DNA from: Bog-473 sp963800725
GTDB taxonomy: Bacteria; Actinomycetota; Acidimicrobiia; Acidimicrobiales; RAAP-2
Reading direction: 5' to 3'
NCBI GenBank assembly: GCA_963800725.1
Contig: CAWDCE010000027.1
Span: forward strand, 91,539-155,538
DNA length: 64,000 nt
Positions 16,390 through 23,336 of this stretch are shown in pieces. The translations under genes and the position numbers were made by a program. The notes under the pieces were generated by a model, which searched no databases, was not told where the DNA came from, and saw only the letters and a list, made by a program, of their open reading frames with translations. The number at the start of each line of letters is the position of its first letter. The stretch's first letter is position 1.

Positions 16390-16405
16390 TGTCCCCATAC
16401 GGCAC
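16390..16405 (+). repeat. Degenerate copy of the TGCCCC-N4-CGCCGG boundary motif
   Basis: TGTCCCCATACGGCAC matches 12 of 16 positions of the copy at 18805-18820, including the same four spacer bases CATA. It lies between the acetyltransferase and the first gene of the small-gene array. Confidence 0.35.
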
Positions 16406-16442
16406 ATTCGGGCTAGTTGCGAATGTGGCTCGGACGTCGTGA

Positions 16443-17057
16443 TCACCCTCCTCCGCTGTGCTGAAAGTAGGCCAAGAGAAGTGGGCACGATGATGCGATC
16501 AGCAAAACAAGGTGTGGAAGCGTTGCAGCGCCCGGAGCAACCACAGCTTCTACCCGCTTCAGATTGCAACTGAAGGGTGGGTTTCCGATCGGCAAGTTTC
16601 CGGCGATGGGGTTCAATCGATACCGGATAGGCACATCACCTTCCTCGTTGATCGCTGACATCACGGCCCTGTTCCATTTGCCCTTCACGGGAAATGAGAG
16701 AGTGCCGAGCGTCCCAAATGTCATCGAGCAGCCCTCATTGCGGTCCCAGTGACTGCCCGTAACCGTGCAGATACTCTCTCCCCTCGCATCTACCCACTGG
16801 TGGGATCCCTCCTTCGGAGGCTGCATCGGCCTCTCCTCATATGTCAGTGAAGTGTCTGCGATCGAAGATGGCTTGAAGATGCGATGGGTCATGGTTACCC
16901 AGACTCGCTCATTCTGCGCAACAAGTTCCCACTTCCCCCAGCCGATCTTGCGCCACGAAAGGTGGGTCCCCGGGAGATCCGGAAATACCAACCATTCGCG
17001 TTCGGCCTCGACCCTCGCGTGCTTCCTGACTGCGGAATTAGTTGCCACGCTTGTCAT
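16443..17057 (-). CDS. Unknown protein, FPxLPGTH family member 1
   Basis: I do not recognise this 204-residue protein. After a charged N-terminal helix it has FPDLPGTHLSW, then a beta-rich region containing TVTGSHWDRN and LSFPVKGKWNRAVMSAINEE followed by IRYRLN, and a hydrophobic C-terminal helix LPHLVLLIASSCPLLLAYF. The plus-strand gene at 17.2-18.2 kb has the same blocks in the same order (FPTLPGTH, TTGRHYDH, LTFPVRGMSRWRSEMSAIDA, IRFRLQ, a late hydrophobic helix and AFFQE), so the two are diverged paralogues. The fold might resemble the LURP/tubby-like barrel; this is a guess. GC is lower than in the neighbouring metabolic genes. Confidence 0.7.
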   Translation of the reverse strand: MTSVATNSAVRKHARVEAEREWLVFPDLPGTHLSWRKIGWGKWELVAQNERVWVTMTHRIFKPSSIADTSLTYEERPMQPPKEGSHQWVDARGESICTVTGSHWDRNEGCSMTFGTLGTLSFPVKGKWNRAVMSAINEEGDVPIRYRLNPIAGNLPIGNPPFSCNLKRVEAVVAPGAATLPHLVLLIASSCPLLLAYFQHSGGG

Positions 17058-17097
17058 GCTAGATCCGCGTTGCTCACGGGTCGATGTACATCACCCC

Positions 17098-17113
17098 TGC
17101 CCCCGAACGCCGG
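17098..17113 (+). repeat. Boundary motif TGCCCC-N4-CGCCGG, copy 1
   Basis: Exact copy with spacer CGAA. It lies 41 bases upstream of the minus-strand FPxLPGTH gene and separates it from the plus-strand paralogue. It sits inside an ATCACCC / GGGTGAT inverted repeat. Confidence 0.6.
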
Positions 17114-17233
17114 TTATACGGGTGATCGAGCGGTGCCGACCGGCACGTCGGGGTCAGCCTGACCGATGCTTCAACTGATAGTCAGGACCGCTCGCAGGCT
17201 GCCCCCCAAACAAGGGCAATCTAAGGTTGCTGT

Positions 17234-18248
17234 GTGGATGGCAGGCAGATTCGCTATGTCGAATTTCGACAATCGCTTGGGGGCTACAACCGAGACGACG
17301 TAGACGATCTACATCCAGTTTCGCGATCCGCCCGATGGAAGGGCTATTACCGGGGCGATGTGGACGACTTCATGGAGCTCCTCCGGACATCGAAGGATCT
17401 CGTTGGCCTCGCGGAGGGGTCGGTCCCACCGCAAAGTTCCATCATTCGAAATACCAACTCTCGTAAGCCCGGCGTGTCCCTCATGAAGTAAGCGCCGTGA
17501 GCAGAGGAAGCGTGACCGGGCGGCAAAGGAGAGGCGTGAGAAGGAAGAACTGGAGAAGCTAGCGGCATTCCCAACGTTGCCCGGAACTCACATTCGGTGT
17601 CGACGATCTGCTGATTCCAAGCATACGTTTGAGTTCTACAGAGTGGCTACCGCCGCTCCAATCGTGACCGCGTACAACCGCTTTGACTACTGGCAGCCGA
17701 CAAAGATCACCATCGGCGGTGCGTCCTACTTGGTGAAGCGCCAGCGCTGGGGATGGAAACCTCACGCCGAGGTAATTGATTCGCGGACTGGTCGGACGGC
17801 AATCAGGACGACGGGGAGGCACTACGATCACGTTCAATCGACTCAGGTGTACCTCTCGGAGGATCGCACCCTCACGTTTCCCGTACGGGGGATGAGTCGA
17901 TGGCGCTCTGAGATGTCGGCGATTGATGCTGAATCTAAGACCTGGATTCGGTTCAGGTTGCAAGCCAGTATGTCCGACTCCCGACCCTGGATCCAAAACG
18001 CGCTAATCCTCATTGAGCCGGACATTGGCGTCACCACCGAAGTGCTGCTCACTGTTGGTCTCATGGCGGGAAGTCTGGATGCCTTCTTCCAAGAACGACC
18101 AGGCTCCGGCCGTGTGATGTGTTCGGACTCAGGTCCGATTCAAGGTGACCTGATTCCACGGAGCACTTCGTTCATGACCCTAGGTGCCCCACATCGCCGG
18201 GACAGAGGCGCCGCGGTGCATCTCAACTGGGCCGTGGGTCACGGCTGA
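17234..18248 (+). CDS. Unknown protein, FPxLPGTH family member 2 with DivIVA-like N-terminal motifs, frameshifted
   Basis: The GTG at 17234 opens a frame with two copies of a DivIVA-type motif: GGYNRDDVDDLH and KGYYRGDVDDFMELL. The frame ends at 17491, but a shift of one base leads into a strongly charged helix (KRREQRKRDRAAKERREKEE in another frame) and then AAFPTLPGTHIRC. From there the rest matches the paralogue at 16.4-17.1 kb: TTGRHYDHV, LTFPVRGMSRWRSEMSAI, WIRFRLQ, and the C-terminal helix TEVLLTVGLMAGSLDAFFQE. So one gene with a frameshift near 17490 is likely: DivIVA-like repeats, charged linker, beta-rich domain. Two separate genes is the alternative. Function is unknown. Confidence 0.55.
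18185..18200 (+). repeat. Boundary motif TGCCCC-N4-CGCCGG, copy 2
   Basis: Exact copy with spacer ACAT, near the 3' end of the plus-strand FPxLPGTH gene and before the DUF402 gene. The following bases GGGACAG resemble the GGGACTG after copy 4. Confidence 0.6.
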
Positions 18249-18277
18249 GCGACACGAACGAGTGAATTCGACTTGAC

Positions 18278-18803
18278 CTAGCCAGGGGCGATCGTGCGGG
18301 CTCTTTCGATCCAGTCCTGGGCGACTCGACCGTCGAAAGGCGGCTCGTTTCGCTCAATCAGTTCGAGAACGGTTCTGGCGGCGTCCTCAGCGCCCACAAT
18401 CACCTCAGTGGGGTAATCGAGTGCAACCTGGTGGGCTGCGAACTCATCCCGATCAACGATTTCGGCTCGCCCGTCTCTGTAGCGAACCACGTCCAAATCC
18501 AGATCGACGTACTCAACGTGATCCACATCGAGGTCGACAGGGGTGCAGATGTCCACGTAAATGCTCACCTCGGGATGCCCGATCCACCATCCAGGCACCC
18601 ACCATGCATCAGGTGAGACCAAGTAGACCGCATCCTGTTCGGTGACGACGGACGAATTCTCCCCCAGGAGGATGGTGCGTCCTGCTCGACCCCACAGCCA
18701 GGTCCCGAAATTGGTCACTGCCCAAGAGGTCAACATGGCCGAACCTATGGCGCCTTCCGTCCCATTTCTTGGAGAGGTATTCCACTTCACTACTGTCGCG
18801 CAC
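18278..18803 (-). CDS. DUF402-family protein (FomD/Ntdp-like phosphatase fold), frameshifted
   Basis: The C-terminal two thirds match the DUF402 pattern: VSIYVDICTPVDLDVDHVEY, VDLDLDVVRYRDGRAEIVDRDEF with the acidic metal-binding residues, then a helical tail TVLELIERNEPPF. The N-terminus in this frame is unrelated, but the neighbouring frame from the GTG at 18801-18803 reads VEYLSKKWDGRRHRFGHVDL, the usual start of the family (K-W-D-G-R). A one-base error near 18700 therefore joins the two. Relatives hydrolyse nucleoside di- or triphosphates or act in antibiotic pathways (FomD); which applies here is unknown. Boundary-motif copy 3 lies two bases upstream of the start. Confidence 0.75.
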
Positions 18804-18804
18804 C

Positions 18805-18820
18805 TGCCCCCATACGCCGG
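18805..18820 (+). repeat. Boundary motif TGCCCC-N4-CGCCGG, copy 3
   Basis: Exact copy with spacer CATA, immediately upstream of the DUF402 gene (minus strand) and just beyond the end of the next minus-strand gene. Confidence 0.6.
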
Positions 18821-18837
18821 GTGAGAGTCAATCCGAC

Positions 18838-19104
18838 CTACGGGTGACCGTACTTTTCATCTAAAGCATCCCTCGCCCGAGGCCCGACGATCACGCTGTG
18901 ACGAAGACCGCAGGTGCAAGCAAAACTCTCCTCGTCGTCCGCCACTCGGGTCATCTCAGGCGGCCAGGGAAGTTCCACCATCTCGCCGGTAGTGGGACAA
19001 ATGACACCCCAAGTGCCCTCGGTCGGACCGTCATTGCTCACGGACACCCAAGGTAGTCGTGAGTGCCCCAGTACGCCGGGACTGGGCGTGACCCATCGGT
19101 CCAA
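18838..19104 (-). CDS. Small hypothetical protein with cysteine pair
   Basis: I do not recognise this protein of up to 88 residues. It contains GVICPTTGEMVELPWPPE and ESFACTCGLRHSVIVGPRAR; the CPTTG and CTCGLRH elements could make a small zinc site. A later GTG start near SVSNDGPTEG would remove about 20 residues and place boundary-motif copy 4 upstream of the gene rather than inside it. It lies between two motif copies as a single short gene. Confidence 0.5.
   Translation of the reverse strand: MDRWVTPSPGVLGHSRLPWVSVSNDGPTEGTWGVICPTTGEMVELPWPPEMTRVADDEESFACTCGLRHSVIVGPRARDALDEKYGHP
19064..19079 (+). repeat. Boundary motif TGCCCC-N4-CGCCGG, copy 4
   Basis: Exact copy with spacer AGTA, at the 5' end of the small hypothetical gene and before the lipoprotein gene. 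Confidence 0.6.
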
Positions 19105-19110
19105 GGTGCC

Positions 19111-19797
19111 CTAATTGATGCCCACCTGGTGCATGAGGTTCAGCGTGTTCCCGGTCAGTGTCACGGTCTTGGCGATCTGACTCGTCGAGGGGGCGGCGCT
19201 CACATTAGGCGGAACACCTTCACCTGGCTGGGTAACGCCGTAGGGGCTGACGACGAACACGATGTTGCCCCGTTGGGTGATCGAGGCGATGCCACCAGAT
19301 CTCGGATCACCAACAGCGCATTTTCCATGGGCCGTCGGCATGGCAGCTGGGGCACCTTTGGGTGCGTGATTGGGATTAGGGCCGTTCCCTTCGAATATGC
19401 ACAACTCCAGATCCAACCACCGTGATGGCGTACTCACTGGCCCGTTGCCCTTCAGCGCCACGGGCCGACCCCCAACCAGGGCTACCAAGGCAGGGGGCGG
19501 GTGAAGGTAAAAGGCAGTCGCTGCTCTCGAAGTGGGAAATTCGTAGAACGAGATCCCTTCGAGAGAATCATCGGGACCCGTCACACCGGTCAGTAGAGGC
19601 ATTGTGGATACTCCCGAGATGACGTGGTGTCCGATCCTTTGGATTGGACTCCACGTAGATGGTGTCCCGGCAACTCGCTTGCCAACGAGGGGGTTCGTGG
19701 TAGTGGTGGACGCTGCCGATGTGCCACCACACGCTGCGATCAGGATGGGAAGCCAGACCAATCCGAGCAGAAGCTGTCGTCCCGATCTTCTGCGCAC
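19111..19797 (-). CDS. Putative lipoprotein, unknown function
   Basis: The N-terminus MRRRSGRQLLLGLVWLPILI is followed by AACGG, a lipobox with the modifiable cysteine near residue 23, then a Thr/Ser-rich linker. The mature part of about 200 residues has no domain I recognise; it includes YEFPTSRAATAFYLHPPPAL, two cysteines (LELCIFEG and HGKCAVGD) that could form a disulphide, and GNIVFVVSPYG. It is probably anchored on the outer face of the membrane. It stands alone, with a 590-base stretch upstream. Confidence 0.75.
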   Translation of the reverse strand: MRRRSGRQLLLGLVWLPILIAACGGTSAASTTTTNPLVGKRVAGTPSTWSPIQRIGHHVISGVSTMPLLTGVTGPDDSLEGISFYEFPTSRAATAFYLHPPPALVALVGGRPVALKGNGPVSTPSRWLDLELCIFEGNGPNPNHAPKGAPAAMPTAHGKCAVGDPRSGGIASITQRGNIVFVVSPYGVTQPGEGVPPNVSAAPSTSQIAKTVTLTGNTLNLMHQVGIN

Positions 19798-20387
19798 TGC
19801 ATCCCCATTCCGATCAATTAATCAGAACCCTACCGGCCGCTCCGTACCGTCGGGCTTGTGCGTGGCTGATCAACACATCAGTGGTACGTGGTTTCGATGG
19901 CACGAATCCGTATCTGGGGGGTAACCCTTGAGCTTCGCCCGATTGGCGAAACCACGCTGTCGCCCCGTGCAGACTTCGGACCAATCATCGGAGCAAAGGA
20001 TCAAGTGAGTATCCAGCAGCCATCCCTGGGGTCCCGTAGGAATGTCGTCTCGGCTCACTTCGGGGCACGATGGGACGACGGGACGAGCGATCTGTGAGCT
20101 ACTCAGAGCGGAGGAGGCATCGGCTGATGAATGCCATGGACCAACTGTTCCAGTCCGTGTCTACGACTGTGAGATGGGAAAGTTCGCCCATGCAACTTGA
20201 CCGACGTCCCAGCCGTGGCCATCTAGGATCTGCCGGATTCGTTGTCGTCGGCGCATTCAATAATGATTCACTTTTGGTCTGGCGGTAATCGTTCGTCAGA
20301 TTGGGGCCCCGTGACCCACTACGCCTAATTTGCGCTGGGCCAACGATTAAGCCGCCAGTCGGGTTTCGTATTCATCTGCCCGGGGAC
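19798..20387. other. Stretch without a convincing gene
   Basis: About 590 bases between the lipoprotein start and the next acetyltransferase stop. Several short frames exist on both strands, but none has good codon use, a ribosome site or a familiar motif. GC is lower than average. I see no exact boundary-motif copy, tRNA or clear terminator here. Confidence 0.5.
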
Positions 20388-20849
20388 TTAGCGCGTCGGA
20401 TTGGGTGCGGACCAGCGGTACTTGGTCCACCCGCGCGGCGCTTGGGCCCCGAGGCCCTCGTAGAGCGCGATGGCGTCGCGGTTCCAGTCGAGCACCTCCC
20501 ATTCGAGACGGCCGTCGGTGCGGGCACGCAGGTCGGCCAACAGCGCGCTGGCGTGGCCCCGGCGCCGGTGCGCCGGTCGGATGTAGAGGTCTTCGAGCCA
20601 GATGCCGGTGCGGCCGAGGAAGGTCGAATAGGTGCGGAACCAAAGCGCGTGCCCGACGATCGCCGTGTCGTCGCCCTGGGCGTCATTGACCGCCACGGTG
20701 GCGAAGACGACGGCACCGGGCCCGAACAATGCGTCCGCCAGTCCGCTTTCGGTCGCGACCAGCTGATCTTCGAGGTGCTCGAAGGATGCCAGCTCGGCGA
20801 TCATGGCGAACAGCTCGGGCACATCGTTCGGGCGGGCCTCCCTGATCAC
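20388..20849 (-). CDS. GNAT acetyltransferase (diamine/thialysine type)
   Basis: A 153-residue acetyltransferase that starts MIREARPNDVPELFAMIAEL and has ALWFRTYSTFLGRTGIWLED followed by LYIRPAHRRRGHASALLADL, the acetyl-CoA binding loop, and WNRDAIALYEGLGAQ. The YSTFxGRxGIWLEDLY block is typical of the spermidine/thialysine N-acetyltransferase subgroup, so a small amine substrate is likely. Its ATG overlaps the leuA stop by four bases, so it is translated after leuA from the same transcript. Confidence 0.92.
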   Translation of the reverse strand: MIREARPNDVPELFAMIAELASFEHLEDQLVATESGLADALFGPGAVVFATVAVNDAQGDDTAIVGHALWFRTYSTFLGRTGIWLEDLYIRPAHRRRGHASALLADLRARTDGRLEWEVLDWNRDAIALYEGLGAQAPRGWTKYRWSAPNPTR

Positions 20850-22567
20850 CTCGTGCGGGCCCGATTCACCGCCGAGACCACTGCGCTGAGCGACGCGTCG
20901 AGGATGGAGGAGTCACGACCGACACCCCACCACGTGTTCCCCTCTGTGTCGGCACATTCGACGTAGGCCACCGCGGACGCTCCCGACCCTTGCGTCAGGG
21001 CGTGCTCGGAATAATCCTTGACCTCGAAGTCGAGGCCGAACTCGGCGCGCAGCGCCGACACCAGCGCATCGATCGGACCATTGCCCTCCCCGCGGACAGT
21101 GCGGTGCGCCCCGTCGACGAGCAGTTGGGCGGTGACCGAGGTGTGCCCCTGCCCGGTCGCAACTTCGCTCGAGACCAGCCGGAGACCGGCGTCCTCGGCG
21201 AGGTAACTCTGCGTGAAGGCGTCCCACATGGCGCCTGGACCAATGACGGTGCCGCTCTCCTCGGTGATGGCCTGGACGGTCTTGGAGAACTCGACCTGGA
21301 GGCGCCGGGGCAGATCCAAGCCGTGCTCGGTGTCCATCAGATAGGCCACCCCGCCCTTGCCCGACTGGCTGTTGACCTGGATGATCGCCTCGTAGGTGCG
21401 CCCCGTGTGCTTGGGGTCGATCGGGAGGTAGGGCACCTCCCACTCGGGGTACTCGTCGCCAATGGCCGCCATGCCCTTTTTGATGGCGTCTTGGTGCGAC
21501 CCCGAGAACGCCGTGTAGACGAGGTCGCCGGCATAGGGGTGCCTCGGGTGGATGGGGAGCCGGGTGGCGTATTCCGCGACCCGTCGGACCTTCTCGATGT
21601 CTGAGAAATCCAGGGTCGGGTCGATGCCCTGGGAGAAGAGGTTCATGGCCAGCGTCACGATGTCGACGTTGCCGGTTCGCTCCCCGTTGCCGAACAAGGT
21701 GCCCTCGACGCGGTCCGCCCCGGCCAGCACGGCCAACTCGGCCGCGGCCACCGCCGTCCCGCGGTCGTTGTGCGGGTGCAAGCTGAGCACCACCGCGTCA
21801 CGGTGCTTGATGGTCCGGCTGAACCATTCGATGACGTCGGCGTAGACGTTGGGGGTGTACATCTCGACGGTGGCGGGAAGATTCAAGATCATCGGCCGCT
21901 CGGGGGTCGGTTCGATGACGTCCATCACCGCTTCGCAGATCTCCACTGCGAAATCGGGCTCGGTGCCGGTGAAGCTCTCGGGCGAGTACTCGTAGCGGAT
22001 GGCGGTGTCGGGGACCGACTGCTCGAACTTCTTGCACAACCTCGCCGCGTTGACGGCGATGTCGATGATGCCGGCCTTGTCAAGGCCGAAGACGACCCGG
22101 CGTTGGAGTTCTGAGACCGAATTGTAGAAGTGCACCACCGCGCTGTGGGCACCGACCAGGGACTCGAAGGTGCGCTCGATCAACTCCTCGCGGCACTGGA
22201 CGAGGACCTGGATCTCGACATCGTCTGGGATGAGGTCCTCTTCGATGATGAGCCGCTGGAAGTCGAAGTCGGTCTGCGACGCGGAGGGGAAACCGACCTC
22301 GATCTCTTTGAACCCGACCGCCAACAGGGTCTCGAAGAGGGCCAGCTTGCGCTCCGAATCCATTGGATCGATGAGCGCCTGATTGCCGTCTCGCAAATCA
22401 ACGCTCGCCCACCGGGGCGCCTTGGTGAACTGGCGGTCGGCCCAGGTGCGGTCAGACAGGACGAGCGGGACGTGCGAGCGGTACTTGTCAAAGGGCATCG
22501 GGTCACACGGCAGGGCCAGGCGACCCCGCTGCATGTCGTCTCCGCTCCCTTCGTGTTCGATGGCCAT
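20846..22567 (-). CDS. leuA: 2-isopropylmalate synthase
   Basis: First committed step of leucine synthesis, condensing 2-oxoisovalerate with acetyl-CoA. This is the long actinobacterial LeuA (about 573 residues): APRWASVDLRDGNQALIDPM, GFKEIEVGFPSASQTDFDF, the metal-binding LSLHPHNDRGTAVAAAELA and LFGNGERTGNVDIVTLA, then the C-terminal leucine-binding regulatory domain (GEGNGPIDALVSALRAEFG). I chose the ATG at 22565-22567 because AAGGAG precedes it; a longer frame opens upstream without such a site. A Leu-rich leader peptide and an intrinsic terminator lie upstream, so control by attenuation is likely in addition to feedback inhibition. Confidence 0.97.
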   Translation of the reverse strand: MAIEHEGSGDDMQRGRLALPCDPMPFDKYRSHVPLVLSDRTWADRQFTKAPRWASVDLRDGNQALIDPMDSERKLALFETLLAVGFKEIEVGFPSASQTDFDFQRLIIEEDLIPDDVEIQVLVQCREELIERTFESLVGAHSAVVHFYNSVSELQRRVVFGLDKAGIIDIAVNAARLCKKFEQSVPDTAIRYEYSPESFTGTEPDFAVEICEAVMDVIEPTPERPMILNLPATVEMYTPNVYADVIEWFSRTIKHRDAVVLSLHPHNDRGTAVAAAELAVLAGADRVEGTLFGNGERTGNVDIVTLAMNLFSQGIDPTLDFSDIEKVRRVAEYATRLPIHPRHPYAGDLVYTAFSGSHQDAIKKGMAAIGDEYPEWEVPYLPIDPKHTGRTYEAIIQVNSQSGKGGVAYLMDTEHGLDLPRRLQVEFSKTVQAITEESGTVIGPGAMWDAFTQSYLAEDAGLRLVSSEVATGQGHTSVTAQLLVDGAHRTVRGEGNGPIDALVSALRAEFGLDFEVKDYSEHALTQGSGASAVAYVECADTEGNTWWGVGRDSSILDASLSAVVSAVNRARTR

Positions 22568-22625
22568 TTGGGTTCTCCTTGTCTGGTTGTTTGGGCTGCG
22601 ATGGCGGGTCCGGTGTCGGTGCAAC

Positions 22626-22659
22626 AAAAAACCCCCTGGCCGAAGTGGCGCAGGAGGTT
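22626..22659 (-). terminator. Intrinsic terminator in the leuA leader (attenuator)
   Basis: On the minus strand AACCTCCTG pairs with CAGGGGGTT around a 12-base loop, followed by a run of six T. It stands between the leader peptide and leuA, with about 60 bases left before the gene. Confidence 0.8.
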
Positions 22660-22663
22660 GCGA

Positions 22664-22685
22664 GCGAACGCTATGTGGCGTTCGC
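22664..22685 (-). promoter_or_regulatory. Pause/anti-terminator hairpin of the leuA attenuator
   Basis: GCGAACGC and GCGTTCGC form a perfect eight-base-pair stem with a six-base loop. It begins two bases after the TGA of the leader peptide, matching the arrangement in the leuB and ilvB leaders. Confidence 0.65.
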
Positions 22686-22687
22686 CG

Positions 22688-22726
22688 TCAGGTAAGCAGC
22701 AGGTTGGTCGAGATGGACCGTGTCAT
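22688..22726 (-). CDS. leuL: leuA leader peptide with three consecutive leucines
   Basis: The 12-residue frame MTRSISTNLLLT ends in TGA. Three adjacent Leu codons (CTG CTG CTT) just before the stop are the expected sensor for leucyl-tRNA supply. A hairpin and an intrinsic terminator follow in order. The ribosome site is weak (CGAGAT about eight bases upstream). Confidence 0.75.
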   Translation of the reverse strand: MTRSISTNLLLT

Positions 22727-22774
22727 CGTGATCTCGATTGTCCCACCGCCGGTCGTACTCGTCAAGGGCGGCGC

Positions 22775-23124
22775 TCAGCCCTTCTTGGCACCGAAGCGGA
22801 TGATGTTGTCGTCTGGGTCGCGGTGGGCGGCTTCAATGACCCCAAAGCCCGGATCGAATAGATCGCCGGTCTCGCCCACGCCAGTGCCCACCCACTCGGC
22901 GTGCAGGGCCTCGGCGTCGTCGACCCCGAAATACACCGCGGCGGCCGCCGCAGGCGTCATGGCGTCCCCGACCTCGTGAAAATGGAGATTGAATCCGTCA
23001 CGCGATGCGGTGGCGTAGCCCGACGCGTGCACCGACACGCCGAAGCCGAGCGCGGGTAATGGGCGGCCGTCCGCTCGATGTCGCGCACTGAAAGGATGGG
23101 GGCGAGGCTGACGAGTCGGGCCAT
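22775..23124 (-). CDS. VOC (glyoxalase/bleomycin-resistance) family protein, frameshifted
   Basis: Small protein with one VOC half: it starts MARLVSLAPILSVRDIERTA, breaks frame near 23055, and continues LGFGVSVHASGYATASRDGF, NLHFHEVGD, VYFGVDDAEALHAEWVGTG and IEAAHRDPDDNIIRFGAKKG. The HFHE histidine/glutamate and the late DPDDNIIRF match the metal-site and substrate positions of the fold. About 115 residues in total, so it would act as a dimer. Substrate unknown. It lies just upstream of the leuA leader on the same strand, but the leader's own start suggests separate control. Confidence 0.82.
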
Positions 23125-23167
23125 GGGCGCTCACGATACGACATTGCTTCCCCACTAGCCTGGGTGC

Positions 23168-23336
23168 ATGCGCCGAGCTCTCATTCCTGTTCATCCGCGT
23201 CGCGCTTGTGGTCGGCGTCTTCGCCGCCGTGCGCCACCTCCTCCTCGAACGCGCCCCCGAACACGGGGTGAGTGGCGAGCCGGTGCTCGGCAGCCTCGAC
23301 ACCTGGCCGAGTGTGCCGCGTCGCGTTAGAGACTGA
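23168..23336 (+). CDS. Possible small membrane protein, start disturbed
   Basis: From about 23178 one frame has strongly GC-rich third codon positions and reads ELSFLFIRVALVVGVFAAVR, a good membrane helix, then HLLLERAPEHGVSGEPVLGS and a stop at 23334. It has no in-frame start, but the ATG at 23168 becomes the start if one base is missing. It overlaps the serA tail by 11 bases. The coding signal is codon bias plus the helix only, so confidence is modest. Confidence 0.4.

Noticed and set aside
17155..17205. CAGCCTG...CAGGCTG inverted repeat as a terminator
   Set aside because: The arms are about 33 bases apart with no T-run on either side; not a convincing intrinsic terminator.
17098..19079. 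Integron attC sites
   Set aside because: The repeated motif lacks the GTTRRRY/RYYYAAC core and the long imperfect inverted repeat, and no integron integrase is seen.
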